In this document: positions 47,031 through 57,315 of the stretch, one piece after another
Position numbering within the stretch: the stretch's first letter is position 1
How the letters are laid out: each line of letters opens with the position of its first letter
Origin: Strobilurus pachycystidiatus
Taxonomy: Eukaryota > Basidiomycota > Agaricomycetes > Agaricales > Physalacriaceae
Length of the DNA: 64,000 bases
Direction of reading: 5' to 3'
NCBI GenBank assembly: GCA_019915135.1
Contig: JAHLMK010000008.1
Coordinates: forward strand, 124,001 to 188,000
Notes under the pieces: generated by a model
Told to the model about the DNA's origin: nothing
What the model saw: the letters and a program-made list of their open reading frames with translations, nothing else
Databases searched by the model: none
Translations under genes and position numbers: made by a program

Positions 47031-47593
47031 CACCGACTTGCCCTCCTTGTGGTCGTCATTGCGCGTGACGGCATCAAGCTAATATTCATCGGCTGGATCT
47101 TCAACATTCGGAGGCGACTTCCTCAAGGCAGGTTTTTAATGAGTCGCTGTGCAACAACTTGCATATCTCGAAGTACGAGAACGTTTACGGTGCGTGTTGT
47201 ATCTGGTCATTCAACCTAACTAAACCGATTTCAGACTGGATGTTGGTGTGGCTGAAAGAGCAGTCTGTCTGGGGCATACTCCTCGCTGTACAGAGTCCTC
47301 ATTTGACATCCCCATTACTGTATCCAAATCACAACGATGATTTCGACTCTCACTTTGGGGCGGAGTTCTCCATACAATGCAAGCGCCACCATGTCAGTAT
47401 CACCCATACGAAGAGGAACGACGAACCGCTGGTTATGCATGCCAAGTCGATGACCTGCTGTGGCGTTGCTTCGACCGGAACTGACGATCGCCACGAAGGG
47501 AAGTCCGTGTGGGGCCTGGTTTGGAAGCGGAAAGTGACAACAGCGGAGATTGATGATGATGTCTTCGATGCCGCATTCTCCCTCGTATGCTGA
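47031..47593 (+). pseudogene. BCS1-like N-domain pseudogene, AAA core missing
   Basis: Recognisable pieces of the family appear in order: ARDGIKLIFIGWIFNIRRRL (as RDGRLVLIGWLLNVLRR in copy 4), then after a frame change NNLHISKYENVYG, then a preserved GT-AG intron at the family position (donor at about 47190, acceptor before 47235) and DWMLVWLKEQSVW, the 39-nt exon counterpart. Next, SSFDIPITVSKSQ parallels SSDIEITTSARG of copy 4 and runs into a stop. In another frame FSIQCKRHHVSITHTKRNDE matches STWYKMHYITVTHKKETTSE. No Walker A, Walker B or arginine-finger region follows before 48 kb. At least two frame changes plus an internal deletion make this a dead copy truncated before the ATPase domain. 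Confidence 0.75.
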
Positions 47594-48107
47594 CTCGACG
47601 ACTGTACTCGAGGATTCCGGGCTGGAGTCAAAGAAAGGCTCAGATTCGCGTTCATACCATTTGTCGCGATATATCCTACACGAAGAATTTTGATACTCGA
47701 GCATTCAGACCAAACGCGATCGTGTGCATCATGCGTCGTCTTCTCGCCATCACCACTCGAATTGGTGCCGTTTCTCTCGAATTGGGCATGTGAAGCATTG
47801 CCGTGCCCCTAGCCCAAGGTTGTAGCAGAGCGGAAACGTATAGTAGCAGAGGTGGAGACCATCGGTGCTAGTTTACCTAAAGCCACGCATCTCACTATGA
47901 TTCCGGAGGAAAACTACGAGCGAACGGATTGTTAGTCATTCCACAAGTGAGGACTGATACAGATACGCACGACGAGACCCTAGATGAAGGAGAGTATCAA
48001 GTCAAGATGCAAGAAATGCTAGTATTGCAGAACAACATACAATCACAGGAGGCGACTGATGAATTTGGTGAGGTGGGAGCTGTTCTCATCATAGACGTAC
48101 TACATAC
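47594..48107. other. Intergenic/decayed
   Basis: Where the AAA domain of the BCS1-like remnant should be, no ATPase motif can be found in any frame. No other gene seen. Confidence 0.4.
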
Positions 48108-48874
48108 CATAGTCATCAGAACGCCCGGGCTGCCTAGAGTGTCTGTGATAATCATGGCAAGAAGGAACGAGGAATACACCGCAGCTGCAGCAAGTTGTCA
48201 GTCGTTGTAGCAAGACACCGGAAAGCTTGACCAGACCAGACTCGATGATTACGGTCGCTACGCGAGTCAACGTATGGTCTCCCGCAGAGTTTGACAGTAT
48301 AGCTCTTGCACGTAGTTCATGTGCCCATAGCTTGTATGCGATAAGGACTGTATCAGCAGAAGTCAGATAGCTGAAGAGGACATGTGAAGGTGTACGTGTA
48401 CAAACGAGCGTCAAGGCCAACGTGACAGAGAAGATTCAGAAGAAGTATTTTGAAGCAGGAGCGATCAGGGTGGCGACGAAAGCTGAATTCTGTGGGTTTG
48501 TCGTGCGGTTCAAGGCATATATAACATAGGCAGTCATTGCTGTCCAAATACGCCATCAGCACAACACACCGCTTTGTCGCAGGCGAAGAATGCGCACCGA
48601 TGTCACCTAGGAACAGCAAGAAGGGAACAGCAGCGATCAGGAAGCTGTTCCCCCAAATAACCCATGTTCGGTACACCTTAACAAATCAGGTATAGCAAAC
48701 ATATATCAGTCCGTTCACTCACAAGAAACAGGTCTGAGAGCAAGGTGATGATATCGTAGGTATAAGTCTCAAATCGACTAGCCCAGGAGTGGTAGTCAGA
48801 GTAGTATTCAACGGGCGCATTTGGTACGTCCATCACTGCGTTTTCTGCTTTCTGATAGAAGTCGGATAGGTGAT
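48108..48874 (-). pseudogene. Seven-TM family gene, 3' part, with in-frame stop
   Basis: Agaricomycete integral-membrane family of unknown function. Exon-like blocks keep family motifs and splice borders: 48874-48723 (PNAPVEYYSDYHSWASRFET, TYDIITLLSDLFL), 48676-48598 (YRTWVIWGNSFLIAAVPFLL), 48539-48396 (MTAYVIYALNRTTN...ASKYFF, then TGA at 48438-48436, then TLALTLVCT in the same frame), 48347-48237 (LIAYKLWAHELRARAILSNS, LTRVATVIIES), 48184-48108 (AAVYSSFLLAMIITDTLGS). The only clear break is the TGA in the middle of a membrane segment. The N-terminal helices expected before PNAPVEYYSD are not adjacent but similar sequence occurs at 49.9-50.3 kb. Confidence 0.7.
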
Positions 48875-49869
48875 CTACAGACTAGTAACAGACAGAGTCC
48901 TTAGACAGTGAAACAGCTCAAGCTATCCGGCATTGGACCGTATAACGCGTAAGACTACATGAAAATGATAACTGTGGGTAAAAGACTGTTGACACCCAAA
49001 GTACCGGTACCTTATAGTCATGATGATCAATCTTTGTTACCTGAGCTGTACAGGACCATGATAGTCCACTTGTCGTGACATTATAGATCCTAAAATATGT
49101 TCACCCGAAGCTATACTGTGGCAACGCCACCCCGCGCTGCCCTTCTAGTTGAAACCTGAAACATATGAAACAGTTGAAGACAAATTTTTATTCGCTCTAA
49201 TATTTACTGTACTCTTCTCTATTCTCTACAAGCTATTTGTTCCCTTATTATACACTGTTTCTCCATTTCACATTTGATACTTAAGTACATGAAAGAAACG
49301 ATTTGAGCTTGTCGCAGTCTTGAGATTGAGACTAAGGTTAGGGTTTCTGCTCATCGTTAGTACGGAGGCTCGTACGGTTTCCTAATGGGGAAATGGCAGT
49401 GAGCTCAAAGATTTGGGAAGTTTGACGATAGCACTTAACATATCAGAGTCTGATTCGCATATACCCTTTATAAATAGTCATGGAATGAATGAGCACATAG
49501 AATAATAAAAAATAATGCGCACAAAGAGTATCATTCACCAACTGGCAAGTGGGACTGACGCTGGGGCCTCAGACCTGCGACCACAATTGGTACAAGCCGC
49601 CTGGCATGTCTTATATATTGAATCTCATTCAGGGACAGTGATAGGCACGGAATATAGTCTGAGTAGCCTTAGTGTGTTAGTCGACGTATCCCAGCTCTCA
49701 AAGATTATAGCTGAGGTATCACACTTTAGACAGGTAAAGATTGTTTGCAACTAGATAGGTGTAAGTGTCATGAACATGCTGACCTGAGCAGCATCAAACA
49801 GACCGCCAAGTCTATCACATCAGGGGTAGTTATAAGTATACACCCAGATATACTTGAGCTAGCTAGCTA
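48875..49869. other. AT-rich spacer splitting the seven-TM gene
   Basis: About 1 kb of AT-rich sequence without coding potential between the two parts of the seven-TM gene. It may be an insertion, but I see no inverted or direct terminal repeats at its ends. Confidence 0.35.
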
Positions 49870-50271
49870 TACGTTACTGACACCCCACCAATAGGATGTC
49901 TGATGGAAAGTAGAAAACGCAGTGCATGTTGGTGGCGAAGGCTTGATACATGCTCCATGCGTCAACTGCTGTGTGCTACGTTGAACGCATCAGAGTGAAC
50001 AGTGACTACGGGACCCGGCCAAAATGCATACCGCAAATGCCAGGACAAAAAGTGTTATGCTTGTACAGAGACAATACACATATGATGCGGACTTGCTGCG
50101 CCGCTTGTAAAGGACGTTCATGTTGTCGATGAACATCACAACGTATCCGCCTTGAAATATCGAGTCCTTCTGTCAGCTCCTCACTTATGTTACACAAGTG
50201 TAGTACTGACCCATAACGGCCAGCTCGAGGGTCATGCCCACCATATTGCACTGTGTAACGGAGAGCACCAT
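49870..50271 (-). pseudogene. Seven-TM family gene, 5' part
   Basis: Start at 50271 (MVLSVTQCNMVGMTLELAVM), exon 50271-50211. It is joined through a GT-AG intron to 50150-50032 (GYVVMFIDNMNVLYKRRSKS, YCLCTSITLFVLAFA), in frame. The next block from about 49965 (DAWSMYQAFATNMHCVFYFP) is out of frame with the preceding donor. The pattern of TM helix, YKRR loop and TM helix matches the N-terminus of the family whose 3' part lies at 48.1-48.9 kb on the same strand. It is probably one gene broken in two; a separate truncated paralogue is the alternative. Confidence 0.5.
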
Positions 50272-51107
50272 TTTGTATCGAAAGCCCCCCTAGAGAGATC
50301 ACTGACTCGTGGGGAGTAGTACGAGATGGTTATAGAGGACAGAGAAAGGGTCTTAAGTAGCCCCCGACTGTCGTAAGCTGGATAGTCGACAGATGAAGGT
50401 GGGTCTGCATTTTCCCGTGCCGCCATCTTGACAAGTTCATATTGAATGATTGACTGATGCACAACTTATGACAGCGGTCAGGCAGATTGGCATGCTTTCA
50501 GAACATGGCGTTCTGTGTGAACTAGACCGTGTTCTTAGTCGATGGTAGTGCAATGCTGGAAGAGCAGAGAAGAGTAAGCGTGACGGTTCCGCGACACCAG
50601 CGTGTCTAAATTTATCTTTGAGCTCCTTGATGGTATTTCACTGATCGCCAGTGGACGCTAGGGTAGGCCAGAGTACGGTAAAGGCACCTTCCCCACACCT
50701 CGAGATGCGCTCATAGGTGCGGACCTAGCAAATTAGTAGGATGTTCACTTTGGATATACTCGTATCTGCTTGTATCTGCACAGTCTAGTAGTAGCTTGGC
50801 TGACTGTCCTTTGGCCCGGGGCACCCTGGCGTGCATCTTCTTCCCCCCCGGCTAGTCACTGTCATCACGGCAAGCAGCTTGTCCATGAAGGCAGTTCCAG
50901 AGCATGGACCGAGTGATAAATATAGGGTGTTCTACATATAGACGGTTAAACTGATATGTACACAAAAGTTCTCGAACATCAATGTTCGATATGAACATGA
51001 TGTTCGATATGAAAACAGCTGAAAGGTCCTATGTAGGTGCTTCACAGTCCCAAGAAACATACACGACGCGACGTTCCCTTTGCTCGTTCATATGGAAGTG
51101 CCATGCA
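50272..51107. other. Intergenic
   Basis: Nothing recognised. Contains a short direct repeat ATGTTCGATATGAA around 50982-51015. Confidence 0.4.
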
Positions 51108-52836
51108 CTAATGATCATCAGCCGTCGGCGTCCCCCACCTCATCATTCGCCCAATTCCGTTGTGCCAATCCTCGGACCGCCGCCGAGCAAGGATAGACAT
51201 GGTCGACGACTGAGTCCCAATGAAGCCGATGCTATCGCCTTGCAAAACCGCGTCAATAAGCGTCGCATACCTGTGCGTGATCGTCATTCAGAGGCCAAAA
51301 GTATACCGAAGACCAATCCCTTACCAAAGCCCAAACTCTTCCTCAGTACGAGAATGGTCAATCCTAATCCAGCCCATCGCGGCTACCTCAGCCCACCAAC
51401 TTGGGTCCTTCTCGTCGCTGGTCATGATGACATGTCGAACGTCCATCCCAAACTTTTCCATCAGTTCAGCTCGGACTTCTTGTACCCTCCTGTCAATGAC
51501 AGGGATAGACGCAAAACAGGAATTCACGGAGTGGTCATCGCCGTAGCAACCTCCTTCAAAATCGTCCCGGCGGGCATGAATGGCAATATACTTCAAGGGG
51601 TTAGTTGCGAAGCATATCAAACCAGAGAAAAAATACCGGAGGGACCGCCTGAGACGCCTGCAAACCAAAAGCTCGAGCGGCGTATGTCTGCGCTATTTGT
51701 TTGAGGCGAGGTGCCCAGTGAAGGTGTCGTCCAATGATGCGCCATTGCCGGTTGTAGTCCCAGTCCCAATCAGCGAACTACATTGAGATTCAGCACAAAA
51801 ATACACAGGTAGGAGGCGAATCGCGAACCTGTCCAGACGTAAAGACGAAGTAGAGGAAGTTGATGCAGAACAGATGTTCGTCTGGTGGTAATGACATGCC
51901 TTTGGGTGAGGGGTACGGTGTGCTCAAATACTCTTTCCTTGTCTGAGGGAACGCGAAACGTTCGAGCTCGCCAAAGGTCGTGTGGGGAAAGTCCGACTTC
52001 TTCAGCCAGTCCGGCAGGGACGTAAATGAGACATCTACGCGTCGATGTCAGTGATCATGCTCTGCACGTACATTGACTAGCCGTTCACCTAGATTTCGTG
52101 TATCAAATACCGAATGAGGTTCGTCTCCGTACAGCGCATGGTCCAGAGTCCAACAGCCTATGGACTCTGATTCGTTACTATCACGTGTCTTCACGTCGTC
52201 CCACACTAGTATGGGTATCCTCAGCTCCCTCTGGAGTCGAGGCAAGTCAAAGATCTCGCCAAATGTGATGAACGGCGCGGGCCAATTATGGTGGGAGGGT
52301 GTGATGTCTGGTAATATTGGTATTCGATCCGTTAGCTGCCCGAGATAGATGAGGTTGATCTGAGAGACGTTGGAGAGAATTGACGGGATGAATGAATGGA
52401 GGGACACGTACGCCATTCATAACAGCATTGGCTTTATATGAAGTCAGTAAGCTAACCATCACAAACTCAACATGTCTTGTGAAGACTCACAGAACCCAGC
52501 CTGGCTCCATGTTGTGATGTACTTCTCACTTTCGAGAAGACTATCTTCAGCCACTGCCAGTGAGATTACAGCATCAACGAATAACGGCATGGGTGTACCT
52601 CGAAAGAGTGCAGTCGGTCGTCTTGGCGGTAGCGGCAGGTTCAAACTAGAATCCGCCACGTCACCCTGTCCTGGTGGGTACGACGAGCCCACAAATACAG
52701 ATCTCCCTCGAGAGTACACGAAGGCGATAGTGGTCATCGTGAAGACAACGCCCAAGAAAACGAAAAGTCGAGCGCGCTGAGTCCGAAGACATGAGGAAAT
52801 GGTATCCGGATGAATGAGATGCTGATAGTGGGCCAT
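51108..52836 (-). CDS. O-fucosyltransferase-like glycosyltransferase
   Basis: Seven exons: 52836-52491, 52431-52412, 52359-52089, 52034-51829, 51777-51637, 51590-51325, 51270-51108; 1413 nt, 470 residues. Type II membrane topology is likely: a short basic cytoplasmic end and one membrane segment (RLFVFLGVVFTMTTIAFVYS, about 24-43), then a stem rich in Pro and a lumenal catalytic region. Family-like motifs: SQAGFSNAVMNGINLIYLGQ, FGEIFDLPRL, YIAIHARRDDF (HxRR type sugar-nucleotide motif of GDP-fucose transferases), MTSDEKDPSWWAEV, and SIGFIGTQSSTMSILARRRS near the C-terminus. It probably acts in the Golgi/ER using GDP-fucose, but donor and acceptor are inferred from the fold family. Exon 2 is only 20 nt. 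Confidence 0.85.
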
Positions 52837-53759
52837 GATCTATCCGAGCCGGCGCGCGAGGCCCTGGTTGACCAGGTAGGAGAATCGCGTCCTGTGCGCA
52901 GGTGGGAGAAAGACAAGAAGCACCGCCAGGCCCGCAACAAGCGCCGAATCATTGTTAGATTGTTACCATGATCTGAAGTTCAACCTCGGGTTCGTGCACG
53001 TGTCGCGCTTAATTCGTTGAAAGTTTTGAGTGAAATAATACTGTATCATACACTGTATCGTACGAGTAGACTACAGGAGACTGCCTTGTGTAGCATGTGT
53101 TTGTCTCTGGGTAACTATAAGAGTACAGGAAGTGCCAAACAAAATGCCACAATCGCCAACCTTTGGACTAAGAAAGATAAAGATTTGTTTCAACGGGTCA
53201 AGAAGACAGGATAACAATGAGAAAAGAAGTGGTAGACTACGCGCCGCATCACCAGACAACAGACGAGCAACTGCAGAAACCCGCGGTGTGGAGTTTGCAT
53301 ATGCGCTGGTGGAAATGGATCCTCGCCCTCAACATCCCGCACTAAACCTTCGGCGACAAGAGAAAATGGATGTGCGACGCCGTAGACTGTGATATGGTCA
53401 TCATCGACATGATTGCGAGTTCCAGGTTCAAAGAGCAGGGGGACATGGCAGGGCTAGAGCACTGAGCTCTTCTCTCAACGCGGTGGTGCGTCGTCGACAT
53501 CGAAAGTGATGTGATCGGGATGGAAAGAGACCAACGCGTGCGGAGGGAATGATGGTCGCTCCCCACCAACACGACGCTGGTCAATTCGTGCGAGGCAGCG
53601 AGAAGACCACAAGGGTCTAGTACTTGATAATGACGATGGCGAGTGAAGATGAAGACAATACAGAGTCTGACAGTGGGCGATGCTGGGGCGACAAAATGAG
53701 AAATAAGGGGTTCCAGGGTAGTTTTACGAAGGAGGAGATGATGCGGAAGAATGCGCATG
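52837..53759. other. Intergenic
   Basis: No supported gene. Several open frames lack domains and overlap each other. Confidence 0.4.
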
Positions 53760-54053
53760 CTAGATCCCAACGCTCTGTGCAATGAAACTAGCAGCCTTTC
53801 TCCTCCTTCTTGGTAGTGAACCTGCGGTAGGACCTAGTGGGCCTTTAGGTTTGGGAGCGGCTACTGGCATCTCCAACGTAGGCCTGACGAAATCAATGTA
53901 GAATGTGACACCTCGGCGCTCGCGAAGCGTGAGGCTGGGGCCACTCGACGGTGACGACAAAGAAGTCGAGGACGACGAGGAAGTGATCGAGGACAAGGAT
54001 GAAACCGACGATGAGGTGGTGGACGGAAGTGCGTATAAGGTCATGGTTGACAT
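53760..54053 (-). CDS. Small Ser/Arg-rich protein, paralogue B
   Basis: Predicted 97-residue protein starting MSTMTLYALPSTTSSSVSS. A long Ser run (residues 12-40) is followed by LTLRERRGVTFYIDFVRPTL, a Pro/Ala linker, GPLGPTAGSLPRRRRK and a short end AASFIAQSVGI. It is homologous to the 66-residue protein at 29426-29626. The main differences are the longer Ser linker and C-terminus, while the two blocks are nearly identical, which indicates purifying selection on the blocks. No known domain. There is no intron in either copy, unusual for this window. An in-frame upstream extension to 54317 exists but lies before the TATA-like box. Confidence 0.7.
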   Translation of the reverse strand: MSTMTLYALPSTTSSSVSSLSSITSSSSSTSLSSPSSGPSLTLRERRGVTFYIDFVRPTLEMPVAAPKPKGPLGPTAGSLPRRRRKAASFIAQSVGI

Positions 54054-54150
54054 TACACAGCAAACAGTATAGGAGTGGGTGAGTTCAAAGTATGCGATGG
54101 TTGGAGTCCTAGGTCGAGTTGGAGATATAGGAGACGGGCTCGACGCGTCT

Positions 54151-54190
54151 GTATATAAGCGGGGTGGCTCCTTTCGCGGCGTTGAACGTG
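54151..54190 (-). promoter_or_regulatory. Promoter block of small Ser/Arg-rich gene B
   Basis: On the minus strand TTATATAC (54151-54158) lies about 100 bp before the ATG. Immediately upstream are AAAGGAGCCA (54165-54174) and CCAAACACGTTCAACGCCGC, matching the block before paralogue A. Confidence 0.5.
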
Positions 54191-54812
54191 TTTGGCCGGG
54201 CTGATAGATTAAGTTGTCCCGGCGACTCAAAGAAGACGCCGCGGAGTAAACACTGGCAAGTGCGATTAGTCGACCGCGGCTATAATGTAAATGTCGACAA
54301 TTCTCCGATACTCTCACACACCGTAAACAGCCAGACAGCTTCCCTTGTCATGGCTTGGAATCTGCGAGGAAACCATGGCGCGGAGGAGGTATCGACCTTG
54401 GCATGCCTGACATTTCGCTTCCAAGGTGATTGTAAGAGGTGAAAAGCAGACATGAGCCGGACCGGGTTTATCGTTTTCTCATTGGCGCCGGCTAATGCCG
54501 TGCGGACTCGATCGAATGTCCATTTTTTGCAGTCTTATATGTGCACCAGTCGCAAGTCTACCACAATCGAGCTCGACAGGGACACGCTTGCAATTCGGGT
54601 ATATTTCTTGTGAGCGGCACACATTACGACAATGTTGATGGCGACAATATATTACCACGGATCCACGATGGCTGTCAATCCCTCATTTTTGGCTGATCGC
54701 CGCTTGGCTCTCACGCTCATCTGGAACCCGAGGATCGATCGTGTTCAGAACGTGTGTTTTCAACTCCTTGTGAGTGGATCATGTTGACACTCTACGCGTA
54801 GCGCCAGACACC
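54191..54812. other. Intergenic between divergent genes
   Basis: No gene or repeat recognised. Confidence 0.4.
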
Positions 54813-56846
54813 ATGGCCTCCTCAAATCCACCGTTAACTGAACTCGTCAAGAATGTGCTCTACGATCATATGTCTTTCAACAGATTCGCGAACGCTCTTC
54901 GCTCGGACGTATACTTTCCATCCCCACCGTCTCATCGTCTGCCCCCGCCCTCGGAGGACCCAAACGATCCTGTAAACCGCACTTGCACGGCAATTCAAGC
55001 TCTGACGAGCCTTGTCCGGTTGATAAGCCAGGCCAAGGCCTCGAAGAAATCTTCGGAGCAAGTTCTGAAGAAAGCTAGAGATTTTGTTTTACAAGGGGCG
55101 GCCTTCAGGGTCGCATGTTGGGCTGTGATATTCCTGGACGAGGTGATAATCCCAGCCGCTGCTACCAAGACCTCGAGATCCTCCACCGCTAGGTCGGCTG
55201 ATAGCTACCACCACCACCACGACTTTCACAGTCTCATTGGCCAGCACTACTTGGCCATTGTCGACTGTGATGGTCTTAATGCTGACAGTATGTTGGTTAT
55301 GCGAGACGTTTGCGTTGGTGAAAGCACCGGCAATCTTTCCATGCTGACCAAAATTGTTGGTGACTTGATCATCCATCACGCATCCCCGAACTCCCAACAG
55401 CCTTCGGAAGCACTTCTGAACGCTTTAGCACTATCATACAGGACTAATCGTGCATTCGAGGGTAGGGTTGGGAACGCACAAGCCTCATCTTGGATGACAA
55501 CGCTTGTCGATTATCTCCTCGCCGGCGAACAATCTCCCCGCTTGGTGCACTGCCTCAGCGAGGTTATTTCCGAGGCAGTCCCCGTCATCCAGAGCTCTAG
55601 AGATGAGATCGTACTCTCAAGAGCTCTTGCCAGCCTATGTATGGCGCATAAGCTGGCCGTTCTACTGTGGTATGACGAAAGGAAAGTGGATGTCGCTTCC
55701 AGCGTCTCATTGGAGTCTACATGTGGCGTTCTATTCAGTCTGGCACACTCCCCATTCCTCTTGTGCCGCTCATTCTTTACGGCAGTTCCACCGTCCCAGC
55801 TCGCGTATGACGCCACATTTCTCGTTGATTATGCAGCCGACTACCTGATTGCCATCATTCGCGCTATTGGGCGGGAAGGAGCTTTCCTTGTGCTGCGCTC
55901 TCGAGTAATAATCTCGGTTTCCAATCTTTCGCGTTTCCTGAACACTAGCCAGGCGCTGATGCGCCTGGTGAACGAGATTCGACAATTCCTGAATTATTAC
56001 TCGGTTCTGCAACAGGCCAGAAAGTCCTGCAGACATCTATCAGCCACTCCAAAGTATCAGAGCATCGGCATATCGTTCCAATGGTTTCGACGTTTTGTGG
56101 ATGTGGTTCTTGATCGGGCGGTGCTTCTACAGAGGGTCAAAGCGATGCCATCCATATGTGACTTCGCCAAGGTGTGCACATAGTTTTGCTTGATCTCAGA
56201 GCATTGAACTGACGATAGTACTGTTAGTGTCAAAACAGAGAACACTTCATTCGTCCCTATCGACGCTGCGGGCATTGCCAAGGCGCGTATTACTGTTCGG
56301 CAGATTGTCAGCGCCGATGTTGGACAGACCATCATCGGAAAGAGTGTTCCCGGACTCGAAAGATCATGATTTCAGGTAAAGTACCGACGCTGCCTCAATG
56401 CAGTAATGTGTTCGGCTCATTATGTTTCCGTAGCGTCGCAAGTTGCGAACTCAGACAATGGCTTTATCGAAAATGGCATTCTGCATTTCCCTCAAACGGA
56501 TGCCGCATACTTCGCAGTGCTTATCCACTTGCACGCTCAAGGGAAAACAATGCACAACCCCGCATGGAGGCTTACTTTGGTCCTCCAGGACGACAATGTC
56601 CAGGTCACTTACAACACATATCCAGGCGCGAGTGAGCGACTTGATGGGCACACGAAAGCGGAATTGGAACAGCACTACCAAGGCTTTGATGAAAATGTAC
56701 CGGGCATGTTATTTCGTATGATCTTACCAGGGGCCACAGATGTAAACAGAGTGGCAATAGCAGGATTTGTGACCTTGGCCTGGGTTCAGCGACCAGCAGC
56801 CCTGTATATACCGAATATGGCGAGGTCCTTACACTGGGCGTCATGA
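54813..56846 (+). CDS. MYND zinc-finger protein
   Basis: Three exons: 54813-56171, 56228-56375, 56434-56846; 1920 nt, 639 residues. The first about 445 residues are helical, without a recognised domain. They include a His run (SYHHHHDFHS) and many Leu/Ala helices (LASLCMAHKLAVLLWY). A MYND-type finger lies at about 449-490: CDFAKCQNREHFIRPYRRCG, then HCQGAYYCSADCQRRCWTDH and HRKEC. MYND fingers bind proline-rich partners and are common in fungal regulators. The first Cys pair is spaced four apart rather than two, and intron 1 splits it. The acceptor at 56227 was chosen because an earlier one reads a stop. The C-terminal about 140 residues follow with WRLTLVLQDDNVQVTYNTYP. Single plus-strand gene, no operon context. 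Confidence 0.78.
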
Positions 56847-57315
56847 AATAAATATGTCGATTACTTGATTGTAGGCCGGTATACACGGACGTGGCTGTGA
56901 ATTCACTACTTTTGTCCAGTCTGCTGTAAGTTTATTGTCTTATTTCCCGTCGCCGTCACCTCAATCCTTAATGCACTCTATTCTAACAGCACGGCGGGTG
57001 ATGGTCAATCTATACTTTCGATCCACGCTCGGTAGACTGCTGTCGAAATTCTCCGCCACGTTGGAACGAGATCCGCATCAACCAGAGTTTCGACCCTCCA
57101 GCGTCATTCTGACATTGTGTTCACTTAGCAATGCCTCCGCCCATTCCCAGATATTCTTGATCGGACTGATCCTCTAGTAACTCAATTGAATCCCGAACCA
57201 ACAACTCACCTTTCCTGCACTCAAAAGATCAATAGCCCGTCAATCATTCCACCCTATTATTCCAAAGCAAGAAATTTGCAATACAATCCGATTCTACGTT
57301 TTTGGATCTCTTTCT
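56847..57315. other. Intergenic between convergent genes
   Basis: Nothing recognised. Confidence 0.4.

Noticed and set aside
48436..48438. TGA as selenocysteine
   Set aside because: Fungi of this type lack selenoprotein machinery, the site is in a membrane helix, and the gene shows other damage.
49335..49344. Telomere-like GGTTAGGGTTT
   Set aside because: Single occurrence, no tandem array; the TAGGGT at 60439 is a transposon end.
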